A stretch of 64,000 nucleotides of DNA from an uncultured Clostridia bacterium (GCA_944386045.1 CALWZO010000024.1:36114-100113); one strand, 5' to 3'. Positions 43,471 to 52,200 are shown, counted from the first letter of the stretch. Numbers and translations are program-made. The notes: generated from the letters alone by a model not told the origin.

Positions 43471-44312
43471 ACTTCACCTGTGTTGTCTAAACTTTGGATA
43501 TATTTGCTGGGTGGAACATTTTTAATTTTTTTGAACACCCTGGAAAAATAAAACTGGTCAAAAAAGCCTACTGAAACCGCAATCTGCGATATTGAAAGAT
43601 TGGTGTTTTTTATCAGATTGCAGGCTTCGTTTATTCGGTATTCGGTGAGATAGTCTATGGGCGACTGTCCCAGGTTTGAAATGAACACCCTGTACAGATG
43701 GCTGCGGCTGATGCCGACGGCGTTTGCAATGTCGTCTACGCTTATGTCTGTGGAATAGTTGAACTGGATAAACTTTATTGCATCAATGACATAGCTGGAC
43801 TGTGTTGCCGGCTGGGCCGGTGAAAGCCGCCGTCCTTCTTCTATCAGGGCGGCAAGGAAAAGGTATAAATATCCCACCATTGCCACAGAGTTGCTCATTG
43901 CGTTGCCGCTGTGGGCGTATATCTGATAAAGATATTCTTTGCATGCCTCAAAATTTTTGGGCGCATAAACCGGGCGTGCCTCGCTGAACGGAAGGTGCGA
44001 AGTGGCTCTCTGGGCATAAGTGCCGTTAAAGCCCACCCAGTAATACTCCCATGGGTCCTGCGCATCTGCAATATAATGTACAACCTGTGATGGTTTTATA
44101 AGAAACATATCGCCGGCTTTCAGCTCAAAAGTTTTGCCGTCGCAGGTATATCTGCCTTTGCCGGATAAAACCATGTGTATCAAAAAGTGGTCGCGTACAC
44201 CGGGGCCCCAGGAGTGGCTAGGGGCGCAGCTCTGCAAACCACAATTGAAAATTGCCAGACTTACATTGTCTGACAGCTCCTGTTTATAAGAATGTCTGTA
44301 TGGATTTGTCAT
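43467..44312 (-). CDS. AraC family transcription regulator
   Basis: A 281-residue regulator. Residues about 15-150 form a cupin sensor domain (HFLIHMVLSGKGRYTCDGKTFELKAGDMFLIKPSQVVHY), the fold used to bind sugars in this family. Residues about 180-275 are the double helix-turn-helix (DISVDDIANAVGISRSHLYRVF and LSISQIAVSVGFFDQFYFSRVFKK). ATG at 44312 follows AGGAGGT by five bases; earlier starts lack a site. It diverges from galactokinase across 157 bases, so it probably controls galK, the lipoprotein or both, in response to galactose or a related sugar. Confidence 0.92.
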   Translation of the reverse strand: MTNPYRHSYKQELSDNVSLAIFNCGLQSCAPSHSWGPGVRDHFLIHMVLSGKGRYTCDGKTFELKAGDMFLIKPSQVVHYIADAQDPWEYYWVGFNGTYAQRATSHLPFSEARPVYAPKNFEACKEYLYQIYAHSGNAMSNSVAMVGYLYLFLAALIEEGRRLSPAQPATQSSYVIDAIKFIQFNYSTDISVDDIANAVGISRSHLYRVFISNLGQSPIDYLTEYRINEACNLIKNTNLSISQIAVSVGFFDQFYFSRVFKKIKNVPPSKYIQSLDNTGEV

Positions 44313-44351
44313 TTTGTACCTCCTACCCAAGTCAATATATATAATAAGGTA

Positions 44352-44363
44352 TTTATCGATAAA
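44352..44363. promoter_or_regulatory. Dyad in the araC-galK divergent region
   Basis: The perfect palindrome TTTATCGATAAA lies between the divergent genes in an AT-rich stretch. TATAAT at about 44419-44424 may be the -10 box for galactokinase, but I see no good -35 box, which fits an activator-dependent promoter. Confidence 0.45.
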
Positions 44364-44469
44364 AATCAACAAAAATCCATATTTTATTTTAAAATATTTT
44401 AATTTATATTTTATTCTGATATAATAAGATAAAATATCGGAAATATAACCGGTTTAAAAGAGGAAATAT

Positions 44470-45771
44470 ATGACAGCAGCACAATTTTTGAGGGAAGTAA
44501 AAAATAAAGAATTTGACAGGGTTTTTGCCGCTTTGTACGGAAACTCAGAAGAGAGGATATCCGCCCAAAGACAGCGATATATAAACGCTTTGGAAAGTTT
44601 TGGCAGTATTTTCGGGACGGACAGACAGATTTCCGTTTATTCTGCCCCCGGCAGAACAGAGCTGGCCGGCAATCACACTGACCATAACAAAGGCAAGGTG
44701 CTGGCAGGTGCAGTGAATATAGATGCGGTATGTATAATAAGCCCCAACGGCGGCTTTGGCGTGAATGTTTATTCCGAAGGCTATGGGCAGGCGGCGGACT
44801 TTGATTGCCGATACACTGAATGTTCAGGGAATGAAAAGGGAACCTCCCAAAGCCTTGTAAAAGGTGTATGTCGGGCGTTAAAGGCAAAAGGCGCTGTACT
44901 TTCGGGTTTTGATGCCTATGTTTTCTCCGATGTGGCCCAGGGAAGCGGCCTGTCCTCTTCTGCGGCTTTTGAGGTGGTTATGGCCCGGGCGGTAAACGGG
45001 GAGTTTTGCGGCGGAAAATATTCGCCGGTGGAACTGGCACGCGCCGCGCAGTTTGCGGAAAACGAATATTTCGGCAAGCCCAGCGGACTTATGGATCAGC
45101 TGGCATGCAGTGTGGGCGGTGTGGCAGCCATAGATTTTGCCGACGAGGAAAACCCGCAGGTCAGAAAGCTGGAATTTGACATGGACGAGGCAGGCCTGGC
45201 CTTATGCGTGGTAGATACAGGGGCTTCCCATGCAAACCTTACCGGCGAGTACGCCCGGATAAAGGAGGAGATGTGCCGTGTCGCCGCGGTGATGGGCAAA
45301 GATTTTCTCGGGCACAGCAGCAAGGAATGTCTTTTGGAAAATTTCCGGCAGGTGAGAAAGTCAGCCGGTGACAGGGCGTTTATCAGGGCGATGCACTTTT
45401 ATGATGAATGTGAAAGAGTGCGCCGGCGGGTGAAGGCGATAGAAGCAAAAAATACCGAAGACTTTTTACAGACAATACTGCGCTGCGGCCATTCCTCATT
45501 TGAGTACAACCAGAACGCCTATTGTGCAAGTGATGCCGCCAGCCAGCCGGTCAGCGTGGCGCTGGCCCTGGCGCAAAGTTTTTTGCAGGGTAAAAGGGCG
45601 GCATGGAGATTGCAGGGCGGCGGTTTTGCCGGCACAATAATGTGTTTTGTGCCCAAAGATGAAGCCGACGGTTTTGCGGAATATATGGACAGATATTTCG
45701 GCCGCGGTTCCTGTATGACACTGGCGATGAGAAAATACGGTGCCGTAAAATTAAGTAAAAGTATTGTATAG
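44470..45771 (+). CDS. galK: Galactokinase
   Basis: A 433-residue GHMP kinase that phosphorylates galactose at C1 for the Leloir pathway. The galactokinase signature near residue 60 is SAPGRTELAGNHTDHNKGKVL, a variant of the usual GRVNLIGEHTDYN that is common in Clostridia. The ATP loop is GSGLSSSAAFEV, the aspartate region is KPSGLMDQLACSVG, and the C-terminal GHMP motif is LQGGGFAGTIMCFV. It has about 35 extra N-terminal residues compared with E. coli GalK. ATG at 44470 follows AAAGAGG. galT and galE are not nearby. Confidence 0.93.
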   Translation: MTAAQFLREVKNKEFDRVFAALYGNSEERISAQRQRYINALESFGSIFGTDRQISVYSAPGRTELAGNHTDHNKGKVLAGAVNIDAVCIISPNGGFGVNVYSEGYGQAADFDCRYTECSGNEKGTSQSLVKGVCRALKAKGAVLSGFDAYVFSDVAQGSGLSSSAAFEVVMARAVNGEFCGGKYSPVELARAAQFAENEYFGKPSGLMDQLACSVGGVAAIDFADEENPQVRKLEFDMDEAGLALCVVDTGASHANLTGEYARIKEEMCRVAAVMGKDFLGHSSKECLLENFRQVRKSAGDRAFIRAMHFYDECERVRRRVKAIEAKNTEDFLQTILRCGHSSFEYNQNAYCASDAASQPVSVALALAQSFLQGKRAAWRLQGGGFAGTIMCFVPKDEADGFAEYMDRYFGRGSCMTLAMRKYGAVKLSKSIV

Positions 45772-45843
45772 ACAAAATCGGGAAAATGTTGTATCATATC
45801 TTTTACTTAAAGTTTACATAATATTGACTTGATGAGGTGTAAA

Positions 45844-46209
45844 ATGTTTTCCCAATCCATAGCGCTGATAGTCTTTTCCTGTATTATCATAGGTATGCTG
45901 GTGCGGAAACACAGCGTAAAAAGCGGGCTGTATACAGCACCGATACTGCTTATGCCTGTGGCGCGAATGCTGATTTACCCGCTGACCAGTGTTTTGCTGC
46001 CTGTGCGGCAAAGCGCGGCCGGCCTTCCGGAGCATTTTGTCCGCGTGGTAATATATGTGATTTTTCTTGTGGTCGCCTGCGTGATTATAGGCATGCTGTC
46101 AGCATTTATAAAAAACAAAAGAGCCAGGATAGCTTATGCGGTTTCTTTCTGCGGTTACAGTGCTTTTCTTGCCTTGGCGTACATTAAAGAAGTTATGATG
46201 TCTGTCTGA
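45844..46209 (+). CDS. Small membrane protein of unknown function
   Basis: A 121-residue protein with four predicted membrane helices: residues about 6-20, 35-55, 72-95 and 100-118, with short basic loops (VRKHSVKSG, KNKRARI). I do not recognise a family. ATG at 45844 has GAGGTG just before it; the in-frame TTG at 45829 precedes that site. It follows galactokinase by 72 bases with no terminator between, so it may be read with galK. A strong terminator ends it. Confidence 0.65.
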   Translation: MFSQSIALIVFSCIIIGMLVRKHSVKSGLYTAPILLMPVARMLIYPLTSVLLPVRQSAAGLPEHFVRVVIYVIFLVVACVIIGMLSAFIKNKRARIAYAVSFCGYSAFLALAYIKEVMMSV

Positions 46210-46220
46210 CAGATAAAATA

Positions 46221-46252
46221 AAAACAACCTGCCTGTGGCAGGTTGTTTTTTT
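46221..46252. terminator. Bidirectional terminator
   Basis: A perfect 13-bp stem (46221-46233 with 46237-46249), TGT loop, T-run on plus and A-run (T on minus) on the other side. It serves the small membrane protein and the convergent Cys protein. Confidence 0.88.
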
Positions 46253-46481
46253 ACAGTTTAAAATCTTCCCGTGAAAATTCCGGCAGTTTGGGACGCCTTC
46301 TGGGTATGCGCTTTGTGGGCATATACTCAAACTTACCGCAGGAATAAAAAGGGGAAACTATGCCTTTTTTACTGCACAAAATCATTGCGTTATCGCTGGA
46401 TCTGCTGCCGTGCCGGCAGTATTCACAGGCCGGCTCTATATTGTTGCCGAACAGTTTTTTGTTCTGTCTGAAAATGGACAT
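46251..46481 (-). CDS. Small cysteine-containing protein of unknown function
   Basis: A 76-residue protein with four cysteines arranged CEYCRHG, LCSKKG and YSCGKFEY, which looks like a zinc-ribbon. A basic, proline-rich stretch follows (TKRIPRRRPKLPEF). Similar short proteins appear to be conserved in Clostridia, but I know no function. ATG at 46481 follows GAGGTG by five bases. It lies 28 bases after the ylbJ-like gene on the same strand, so the two are probably one transcript. Confidence 0.78.
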   Translation of the reverse strand: MSIFRQNKKLFGNNIEPACEYCRHGSRSSDNAMILCSKKGIVSPFYSCGKFEYMPTKRIPRRRPKLPEFSREDFKL

Positions 46482-46509
46482 AATTTCACCTCTTTTTTAT
46501 TATATATCA

Positions 46510-47550
46510 TCATCTTTGTTTAGTAAACAGTTTGTTGCTGTCAAATATACACAGAAATATGACCGAAAGCACAAAAAGCGTGGCTGAAATTTCTATGCTG
46601 TTCTGATATCCTTTGACCACAACCGCACCGGCGGCATTTACCGCCGCCGCCACCGGAAAAAGGTTTTTCAGTATGCTGAAAATCAAAACAGATACAGGCA
46701 TGTGCAAAAGCCTGGATAAAAAGAGGAGTTTTACAACCTTTGGATCCTGTGAAAAATAGCCGGTCTGCGCCAGGGTGCAGGCGGGCAGAAAACTGATGCA
46801 CAGGCATACAGCCGTAGAGCTGGCCCCTGTCAGCCGGCTGACCTTCAAAGCGCCGGATGTTACCTCTGTCATGGCGCACAGGACAGCTTTCAGCAGGGTG
46901 TTATCTATGTAAAGCAACACAACTTCACACATGCAGTAAAATACAATAACAAAACCGCACACCGAGAGCATGCTTTTTGCCGCATCGCCTATGCTTTCCA
47001 CCAGCGACGGGTTTTGCTGTGCAACAGCCAGCGGCCTTGTTTCTTCATATTCCATAAAAAAGGACATTATAAAGGCAGTTATCAGCCCGGCGGCGGCAGT
47101 GGAAATGAATATCATTACCCCCAAGTTGAAATTCCCCAGATATCCGGCACCTACGGCGAAAGCGCAAAATGCAAAGGAATTTCCAACCATGCTTACGGAA
47201 AGCAGCTGTGTGGCCCTGCGGTCGTAGCCCAGGTCTGTCATTTTTTTCAGCAGACCGGCAGCGACGGCAAAGCCTCCCACAAGGGAAAGCAGGATGTACG
47301 CCGGGTAATGCTCGTCTTCTACCTTCATCAGCCTGGCAAACCATCTGAAAGGTTTGCTCAGCACCGGTATAAAACAGCTGGCGGAAATGTAATTGGATAT
47401 CACCATAAAAAGAAAAAGCGAAGGTATTACATTGTTATAGCACAAAGACAGGGCGTTTTTAACATACTGCATCACCGCCCGGTGTTTTGACAGTATTGCC
47501 GCCACAAAGAAAATCACAAAAAATAACCTGATATTTTTATTATTTATCAT
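46510..47550 (-). CDS. YlbJ-like sporulation membrane protein (nucleoside recognition/Gate domain)
   Basis: A 346-residue membrane protein with about eight helices. VIPSLFLFMVISNYI and the later SVMVGNSFAFCAFAVGAGYLGN and SVCGFVIVFYCMCEV fit the paired Gate (nucleoside recognition) domains of YlbJ, a mother-cell sporulation protein. ATG at 47550 follows GAGG by seven bases. It is divergent from the sporulation gene yqfC, which supports a sporulation role. The assignment to YlbJ itself rather than a relative is moderate. Confidence 0.75.
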   Translation of the reverse strand: MINNKNIRLFFVIFFVAAILSKHRAVMQYVKNALSLCYNNVIPSLFLFMVISNYISASCFIPVLSKPFRWFARLMKVEDEHYPAYILLSLVGGFAVAAGLLKKMTDLGYDRRATQLLSVSMVGNSFAFCAFAVGAGYLGNFNLGVMIFISTAAAGLITAFIMSFFMEYEETRPLAVAQQNPSLVESIGDAAKSMLSVCGFVIVFYCMCEVVLLYIDNTLLKAVLCAMTEVTSGALKVSRLTGASSTAVCLCISFLPACTLAQTGYFSQDPKVVKLLFLSRLLHMPVSVLIFSILKNLFPVAAAVNAAGAVVVKGYQNSIEISATLFVLSVIFLCIFDSNKLFTKQR

Positions 47551-47608
47551 ACCGTTACCTCACTGGTAAATATATATGTTACAAAGCAGATTTATAGGTG
47601 AGTTATTT

Positions 47609-47893
47609 ATGAAAATCAAAAAAAACGGTGACAGCCTGATACGGGCTTTAAAAACTGTGGCGGAAAGGGATGCAGGTGTGCGGCCCACATTCCTTTCTCT
47701 CGATACCCGGGGCAACATAGTGATAGAAGGCTTTAAAAAGCTGATAGAATATGACAATGAAAAAATCAGCCTCAATGCAGGGGCGAAAAATATATACCTG
47801 TACGGCGAAAGCCTGAAGATAACCGCATGTACCAAAAACAGCCTTTCGGTTTATGGCACTGTCAGCAAAATCGAAATATTTGAGGTGAAATGA
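47609..47893 (+). CDS. yqfC: Sporulation protein YqfC
   Basis: A 94-residue protein of the YabP/YqfC family, made in the mother cell under SigE in Bacillus. The pattern PTFLSLDTRGNIVIEGFKKLIEYDNEKISLNAGAKNIYLYGESLKI is typical, and the length matches. ATG at 47609 follows AGGTGA by seven bases; a longer frame to 47576 precedes that site. A stretch with ATATT (47531-47535) and CATACCGT (47548-47555) could be a SigE-type promoter, though weakly. It overlaps yqfD. Confidence 0.9.
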   Translation: MKIKKNGDSLIRALKTVAERDAGVRPTFLSLDTRGNIVIEGFKKLIEYDNEKISLNAGAKNIYLYGESLKITACTKNSLSVYGTVSKIEIFEVK

Positions 47894-49023
47894 TGTTTGC
47901 AAGGGTGAAATTTTCGGCGCAGGCAGGACTGTCAAATGAATTTCTGAACTATATCGCCGACAGCGGATACCAGCTGTATCATATAACACCTGACCAGTTC
48001 GGTTTCAGCCGGGAATGTGATGCCGAGGACTACAGGTATATAGCGCGCACAGGCAAAAAGTTTCAGTGCAAAGTCAGAATACAGAAAAAGAAAGGCCTGT
48101 ACTTCAGATTAGCCTGGATGGAAGCAAGAAAGGGCATATTTGCGGGGGCGGTGCTTTTTTTGATTTTAAATTATATTTTTTCCAACATGATATGGGTGAT
48201 AGATATAAAAACAGACGACCTGACCCTGAAAAACGCCATTGCACAGAATATGCTCAGCCGAGGGGTGTATGCCGGTGCTTTTTATTCCAAGGACGATTTT
48301 GAAAAGGTAAAAAGGCAGCTGATAGCCGACAGCGAGGAGCTGGGATACATAACCCTGAATTTTTATAAAGGTGTGCTGGAATGTGAAGTTTACCCCAGAC
48401 AGCAGAGGGAGGATTATATATCAGACCAAAGCGGTGAAGATATAGTCGCGCAGATGGACGGCATAATAAGCGATTTAAGGGTTTACAGCGGTTACTGCGA
48501 CTTACAGCTGGGACAGAGCGTTGCGGCCGGAGATGTGTTGGTAAAAGGTCTGACTATAGACAAACACAACAATATACACATAAGCGAAACCAGGGCGTAT
48601 GTAGAGGCTTTCAGCCAGAAAGATTACAGTGTGTTTATTCCGTACAACAAAGAGTTTTACGCCTTTACGGCCGACAGCAGCAAAAGTATAAATATCATGT
48701 TTGCCGGCAAAAACTTTACAGTAAAAAAAGCGCAGGTTTCCGGCTGGGAAAATTACAGCGAAAGGAATGTTATACGATATTACAGCTTTTTCGGTTTCAG
48801 CCTGCCGTTTACAGTCAGCGAAACAACCTACTATAAAAGGGAAAAGATGAACATTGACAGCGACCTGTCCACAGCGCTGAACAGCGGCCGTCTGCAGGTG
48901 CAGAAGATGATTGAAAATGATGAAAGGCTGGTAAAGGAAGAGTCCAAGACATACAGCTATTCCACCCGGCCGGACGGGGTAACCGTGGTCTGCACGGTAA
49001 AAGGGTATTATTCCATAGCATAA
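47890..49023 (+). CDS. yqfD: Sporulation protein YqfD
   Basis: A 377-residue membrane protein of the YqfD family, paired with yqfC in spore formers. One helix at about residues 84-102 (GIFAGAVLFLILNYIFSNMIWVIDI) separates a short cytoplasmic part from a large outer domain with beta-like repeats (LDLQLGQSVAAGDVLVKG, YYSFFGFSLPFTVSETTYY). Its biochemical role is unknown. The start overlaps the yqfC stop (ATGATG over TGA). The next gene, phoH, has its own promoter. Confidence 0.92.
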   Translation: MMFARVKFSAQAGLSNEFLNYIADSGYQLYHITPDQFGFSRECDAEDYRYIARTGKKFQCKVRIQKKKGLYFRLAWMEARKGIFAGAVLFLILNYIFSNMIWVIDIKTDDLTLKNAIAQNMLSRGVYAGAFYSKDDFEKVKRQLIADSEELGYITLNFYKGVLECEVYPRQQREDYISDQSGEDIVAQMDGIISDLRVYSGYCDLQLGQSVAAGDVLVKGLTIDKHNNIHISETRAYVEAFSQKDYSVFIPYNKEFYAFTADSSKSINIMFAGKNFTVKKAQVSGWENYSERNVIRYYSFFGFSLPFTVSETTYYKREKMNIDSDLSTALNSGRLQVQKMIENDERLVKEESKTYSYSTRPDGVTVVCTVKGYYSIA

Positions 49024-49035
49024 CAAAGTAATTTA

Positions 49036-49064
49036 TTTACTTATATTTGTTTATATGGTATACT
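49036..49064 (+). promoter_or_regulatory. Promoter of the phoH-era run
   Basis: TTTACT at 49036-49041 and TATACT at 49059-49064 with a 17-base gap. Confidence 0.6.
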
Positions 49065-49094
49065 AAAATATCAATAAAATTACGAGGTGATAAT

Positions 49095-50099
49095 TTGGCT
49101 GAAAAACTTTTTGAAGTTGCAGACAACGATATAGCCACCGCTATATGCGGACCTTTTGATGCTAATATTATAAATATGGAAAAGGTGCTGGGCGCCGGCA
49201 TTATATGCAGGGGCACATCCTTTAAAATAAGCGGCAGCGAAGAGGCGGTGTCCAACACCGTCAGTGCCCTGACCGCCATGGAGGACCTGTACAGGCGCGG
49301 CACAGAACTGGACGAACAGGCGGTGAGATACTGCACTGACCTGGCACAGGAAAACAAGGGAAGCATGGCCGCACAGCTCACCGGGGAGCTGGTGCTGCTC
49401 ACGGCCAAAGGCAAACCTATAAGGGCCAAAACACTGGGGCAGAAAGACTATCTCAAAGCGATAGAAAAAAACTCCATAACCTTTGGCGTGGGGCCTGCCG
49501 GTACAGGCAAAACCTACCTGGCTGTTGCCATGGCGGTAAAGGCCTTCAAAGCCGGCGATGTTTCACGCATAATCCTGACAAGGCCTGCCGTCGAAGCCGG
49601 CGAAAAACTGGGTTTTCTGCCGGGAGATTTGCAGAATAAGGTTGACCCTTACCTCAGGCCGCTGTACGACGGGCTTTTTGACATGATGGGGGCCGAAACC
49701 TATGCCAAACTGCTGGAAAAGGGGATTATAGAAGTTGCCCCGCTGGCATATATGCGCGGGCGCACGCTGGATGACAGCTTTATAATCCTGGACGAAGCGC
49801 AGAACACCACAAAGGAACAGATGAAAATGTTCCTGACCAGGATGGGTATGGGCTCAAAGGTGGTTGTCACCGGTGACATAACCCAGATAGACCTGCCGCG
49901 GGAGAAAAAATCCGGTCTGAAAGATGCCATGCAGATTTTGAAAGGCATAGAGGATATAGCCATAGTAAGGCTGACGGAAAAAGATGTTGTGCGCCACAAA
50001 CTGGTGCAGGATATTGTAAAAGCTTATGAAAAGGCTGCCCGGGAAAAAGCGCGGAACAGCCCGGAAAGAAAGGTTGGCAAAAGATATTATGTCAAATAG
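49095..50099 (+). CDS. phoH: PhoH family ATPase
   Basis: A 334-residue PhoH-like P-loop protein. The N-terminal part (residues 1-110) is a KH-like RNA-binding fold. Walker A is GPAGTGKTYLAVAMA and Walker B is FIILDEAQNTT, with TRMGMGSKVVVTGDITQIDLP after it. It is linked in many genomes to YbeY and rRNA or RNA turnover. TTG at 49095 is chosen because GAGGTGA lies four bases before it; the frame runs open to 49047 without a site. The usual order phoH-pgpH-ybeY is broken here: the pgpH (yqfF) gene is missing and ybeY overlaps the end of phoH. Confidence 0.94.
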   Translation: MAEKLFEVADNDIATAICGPFDANIINMEKVLGAGIICRGTSFKISGSEEAVSNTVSALTAMEDLYRRGTELDEQAVRYCTDLAQENKGSMAAQLTGELVLLTAKGKPIRAKTLGQKDYLKAIEKNSITFGVGPAGTGKTYLAVAMAVKAFKAGDVSRIILTRPAVEAGEKLGFLPGDLQNKVDPYLRPLYDGLFDMMGAETYAKLLEKGIIEVAPLAYMRGRTLDDSFIILDEAQNTTKEQMKMFLTRMGMGSKVVVTGDITQIDLPREKKSGLKDAMQILKGIEDIAIVRLTEKDVVRHKLVQDIVKAYEKAAREKARNSPERKVGKRYYVK

Positions 50100-50592
50100 A
50101 GTTTGGATTAAAAACACACAGAAAAAAATAAAAATCCCTGCCGGTATCAGGATACTTGTCAGAAGAAGCTGCAATGCTGTTCTGGCCAATGAGAACATAA
50201 CCCGGCCTTGCGAAATATCCGTAACATTTGTGGACAACCGGCAGATTGCCCAGCTTAACGGACAGTTCCGCAACAAGCCTGTGGAAACAGATGTGCTGTC
50301 ATTCCCGCTGGGTGAAAACGGACAGTATGACACAAACCCGGAAACCGGCGCCATGCTGCTGGGGGATATAGTTATTTCCCTGGAAAAGGCCCAGCGGCAA
50401 AGCGAGCTTTACGGGCACAGCCTTCAGCGCGAAGTGGCTTTTCTGACGGTACATTCCATGTATCACCTGCTGGGATATGACCATGAAAACGGCGGAATAG
50501 AAGCGCTGAGAATGAGAGAAAAGGAAGAGCAGGCGCTGGTAAAACTGGGTCTGCCAAGGACCGCATCTTACGGTGTTATAGAAGATGATTAA
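50089..50592 (+). CDS. ybeY: Endoribonuclease YbeY
   Basis: A 167-residue zinc-dependent RNase involved in 16S rRNA maturation and ribosome quality control. The metal motif is HSMYHLLGYDHE near the C-terminus (H-x3-H-x5-H, with SMY where HGxL-H is usual). EISVTFVDNRQIAQLNGQFRNKPVETDVLSFP is the typical core. ATG at 50089 overlaps phoH by 11 bases; dgkA overlaps its end by eight. Confidence 0.94.
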   Translation: MSNRVWIKNTQKKIKIPAGIRILVRRSCNAVLANENITRPCEISVTFVDNRQIAQLNGQFRNKPVETDVLSFPLGENGQYDTNPETGAMLLGDIVISLEKAQRQSELYGHSLQREVAFLTVHSMYHLLGYDHENGGIEALRMREKEEQALVKLGLPRTASYGVIEDD

Positions 50593-51052
50593 AAGATTTT
50601 TGAAAAGTGCAGGCTATGCCATTGACGGCTTTCTGCTGGGCGTCAGGGAAGAGCGCAATGTAAGGATAGACCTTGTGGCTATGATAGCGATTGTTAGACT
50701 GGCGTTTTTTTACGATTTTGACCGCACACAGTGGGCGGTGGTCATACTGCTGGTTTTTCTGATACCCTCACTGGAACTGCTGAACACAGCGGTGGAACGC
50801 GCCGTTCACAAGCCTGACACAGACCACTACATGCCTGCCGGACAGGCCAAGGATGCCGCTGCCGGCGGAGTATTTCTCATGGCGCTGGGCGCAGTTGTGG
50901 TCGGCTTTGTGCTGTTTTGGGACACGGCCGTATTTTCCAGGATACTGGATTATTATATGTCCAGGCCGCTGAATGCCGCCGCAGTTGCCTTGTTTGCAGT
51001 TGGGGCATATCTGTTTATAATCAAGGACAATTTTGAAAAAAAGAGGAAATAA
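50585..51052 (+). CDS. dgkA: Diacylglycerol/undecaprenol kinase, DgkA family
   Basis: A 155-residue membrane kinase. The DgkA motif is present as ELLNTAVERAVH and AKDAAAGGVFL, with three helices in the core and one or two more C-terminal ones, giving a longer tail than E. coli DgkA. In Bacillota the preferred substrate is undecaprenol rather than diacylglycerol, which would recycle the cell-wall lipid carrier. ATG at 50585 is within the end of ybeY. Its stop is followed at once by the era start. Confidence 0.9.
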   Translation: MIKRFLKSAGYAIDGFLLGVREERNVRIDLVAMIAIVRLAFFYDFDRTQWAVVILLVFLIPSLELLNTAVERAVHKPDTDHYMPAGQAKDAAAGGVFLMALGAVVVGFVLFWDTAVFSRILDYYMSRPLNAAAVALFAVGAYLFIIKDNFEKKRK

Positions 51053-51952
51053 ATGCAGAATACAAAATCTATTTTTGTGGCCATTGTGGGCAAGCCCAAT
51101 GTGGGCAAATCATCGCTGATGAACCTTATCCTGGGCGAAAAGATTGCCATAGTTACCCGGAAGCCGCAGACCACCAGGACAAGCATAACGGGCGTTTTGA
51201 CCAAAGGCGAAACACAGTTTGTGTTTATGGACACCCCGGGAATACACACACCCAGGACAAAGCTGGGCGAAAGAATGATAAAAACCAGCCACAACGCCAT
51301 AGCGGATGTGGACCTGGTTGTCATGCTGTTCGAGCCTTACGGAGAAATAGGCGAAGCCGAAAAAGCACTTATTGAAAATATATCCGGTCGTTCTTTGCCT
51401 GCACTGGCTGTGATAAACAAAAATGACACCATAAAAAGCCGGCGGGATGCCCGGCGGCAGAAAGAATACATTATGGGTCTGGGCGTTTTTGATGATGTGC
51501 TGTTTACATCTGTCAGGGAAAACGACGGCGTTGACCGGCTGATGGAAAAGATAGAAAGCTATGCGGCCCCCGGCCCCCATTATTTTGATGATGATGCCAT
51601 TACCAATCAGCCGGAAAAGGTCATCGTGGCAGAAATTGTCAGAGAAAAACTGCTGCTGAACATGCGCGACGAAATACCCCACGGCACAAATGTGGAGGTT
51701 GAAGCCTTCAAAGAGCGTGCAGGCAGGAAAATTATAGACATCAGTGTGGTAATATACTGTGAGAAAAAAAGCCATAAAGGCATGATTATAGGCAAGCAGG
51801 GCGCCATGCTGAAAAAAATAGCCTCCCGGGCAAGGGTTGATATAGAGGCTTTTTTGGACGCCAAAGTCAACCTGCAGTGCTGGGTGAAAGTAAAGGAAGA
51901 CTGGCGTGATTCCAACTATATCCTGAACGATTTCGGCTTCAAAGACGAATAG
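51053..51952 (+). CDS. era: GTPase Era
   Basis: A 299-residue GTPase that binds the 3' end of 16S rRNA during 30S assembly. G1 is GKPNVGKSSLM, G3 is DTPGIHTP, G4 is NKND. The KH domain spans about residues 205-295, including KKSHKGMIIGKQGAMLKKI. Length is normal. It sits in the expected chain ybeY-dgkA-era-recO. After it comes a weak hairpin (GGTTTAT with ATAAACC at 51954-51977). Confidence 0.96.
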   Translation: MQNTKSIFVAIVGKPNVGKSSLMNLILGEKIAIVTRKPQTTRTSITGVLTKGETQFVFMDTPGIHTPRTKLGERMIKTSHNAIADVDLVVMLFEPYGEIGEAEKALIENISGRSLPALAVINKNDTIKSRRDARRQKEYIMGLGVFDDVLFTSVRENDGVDRLMEKIESYAAPGPHYFDDDAITNQPEKVIVAEIVREKLLLNMRDEIPHGTNVEVEAFKERAGRKIIDISVVIYCEKKSHKGMIIGKQGAMLKKIASRARVDIEAFLDAKVNLQCWVKVKEDWRDSNYILNDFGFKDE

Positions 51953-52029
51953 CGGTTTATTTTTCCACTTATAAACCATTCTTTTGCGTGTACAATATTT
52001 TGTATCACAAACGCAAAGGAGAGAGTCTT

Positions 52030-52200
52030 ATGAGCGTGGATTATTGGCAAAGATTTTTGCAGAGCGGAAGCGTGGAAGATTATCTTAAATATCGTGCCAG
52101 CATGGTAAAAACGGACGGTACAAGGGAAGAATATGGCTTATCAGACGCAGAAAATAACCGGGATAGTCCTGAAAGAGGTAAAAACCAAGGAGAGCGATAA
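52030..52200 (+). CDS. YqzL-like small protein
   Basis: A 56-residue protein at the usual place of yqzL, between era and recO. The pattern VDYWQRFLQSGSVEDYLKYR fits the YqzL family, whose function is unknown. ATG at 52030 follows AGGAGAG. Its frame continues 68 bases into recO, ending in a hydrophilic tail (ENNRDSPERGKNQGER) that is not family-like. It is longer than usual; the family core is only about the first 35 residues. Confidence 0.72.
   Translation: MSVDYWQRFLQSGSVEDYLKYRASMVKTDGTREEYGLSDAENNRDSPERGKNQGER

Noticed and set aside
42532..43551. Plus-strand open frame of 339 codons opposite rlmD and the lipoprotein
   Set aside because: It lies wholly over real minus-strand genes that have lipobox, SAM and Fe-S motifs, and its own sequence has no domain-like pattern.
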